NCBI RefSeq assembly: GCF_035650855.1
Contig: NZ_DASRGV010000133.1
Span: forward strand, 1 to 20,589
Source: Actinocrinis sp035650855
GTDB taxonomy: Bacteria; Actinomycetota; Actinomycetes; Streptomycetales; Catenulisporaceae
Length of the DNA stretch: 20,589 bases
Direction: 5' to 3'
Both the position numbers and the translations under genes were made by a program. Below, piece after piece: positions 20,488 through 20,589 of this stretch. The notes beneath the pieces were generated by a model. The model saw only the letters and a program-made list of their open reading frames with translations. It made no database searches and had not been told where the DNA came from. Numbering within the stretch: position 1 is the first letter of the stretch; each line of letters opens with the position of its first letter.

Positions 20488-20589
20488 CCGAACCGGCGGG
20501 CCTACGGTGACCGCACTCCGGAAAATTCGGCGCTCCACTCCCTCCCGGTCCGGACTGACGCCACCTTCGGTGAAAGGCAACCCCCATGA

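Larger units (their letters stand above)
20374..20589 (+). promoter_or_regulatory. Upstream region and start codon of a gene outside the window
   Basis: This 212-bp leader holds two DasR-like operators, an AT-rich patch at 20437-20450 and a Shine-Dalgarno AAAGG (20573-20577) 8 nt before an ATG at 20586-20588. Only the start codon of the gene is visible. The operators and the rph-rdgB neighbourhood suggest an N-acetylglucosamine PTS component or another amino-sugar uptake gene, as beside rph in Streptomyces coelicolor (from memory). This is inference. Confidence 0.6.

Noticed and set aside
1..20589. Mobile element, CRISPR array, tRNA or rRNA
   Set aside because: No transposase, integrase, terminal repeats, regularly spaced repeats or RNA gene signatures were recognised on either strand.

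Overview
The window is chromosomal DNA from a high-GC actinobacterium. Third codon positions are almost all G or C, GTG starts are common, and genes are packed with 4-nt start/stop overlaps. The right half follows a gene order known from Mycobacterium tuberculosis and Streptomyces: pncB, clpS, DUF2017, mec, cysO, cysM, murI, rph, rdgB. It ends at two DasR-type operators. These operators and the mycobacteria-unlike insertions suggest a filamentous actinomycete (Streptomyces/Catenulispora-like). That placement is an inference.

Left part (1-4680). The tail of an unidentified + strand gene converges on a minus-strand pair: a DUF5819 membrane protein and a translationally coupled HTTM (vitamin K-dependent carboxylase-like) protein fused to a DCC thiol-redox domain. 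Divergent from them is a DUF2510-RDD membrane protein. Next is an unrecognised minus-strand protein.

Middle (4681-10282). A three-gene ABC-2 type exporter of the COG4586/COG4587/COG3694 type has unusual low-complexity repeats at its first gene junction. It is followed by an isochorismatase-like hydrolase and a VOC protein on the minus strand, an APH(6)/hydroxyurea-type kinase on the plus strand, and nicotinamidase on the minus strand.

Right part (10351-20589). pncB (minus) forms an NAD salvage unit with pncA. A perfect 13-bp-arm palindrome lies over its -10 box and start codon. Divergently, clpS and DUF2017 are followed by mec, the JAMM peptidase of the CysO-dependent cysteine pathway. A hairpin ends that unit. 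Two GT-C mannosyltransferase-like genes then separate mec from its partners cysO and cysM. CysO ends in Gly-Gly-Ala-Arg, so its diglycine is masked. murI, rph and rdgB overlap as one unit that closes with a strong hairpin terminator. The last 212 bases are a regulatory region with two DasR-like sites and the start codon of a gene that lies outside the window.

No rRNA, tRNA, CRISPR array, insertion sequence or phage gene was seen. No gene-free stretch exceeds 300 bases.
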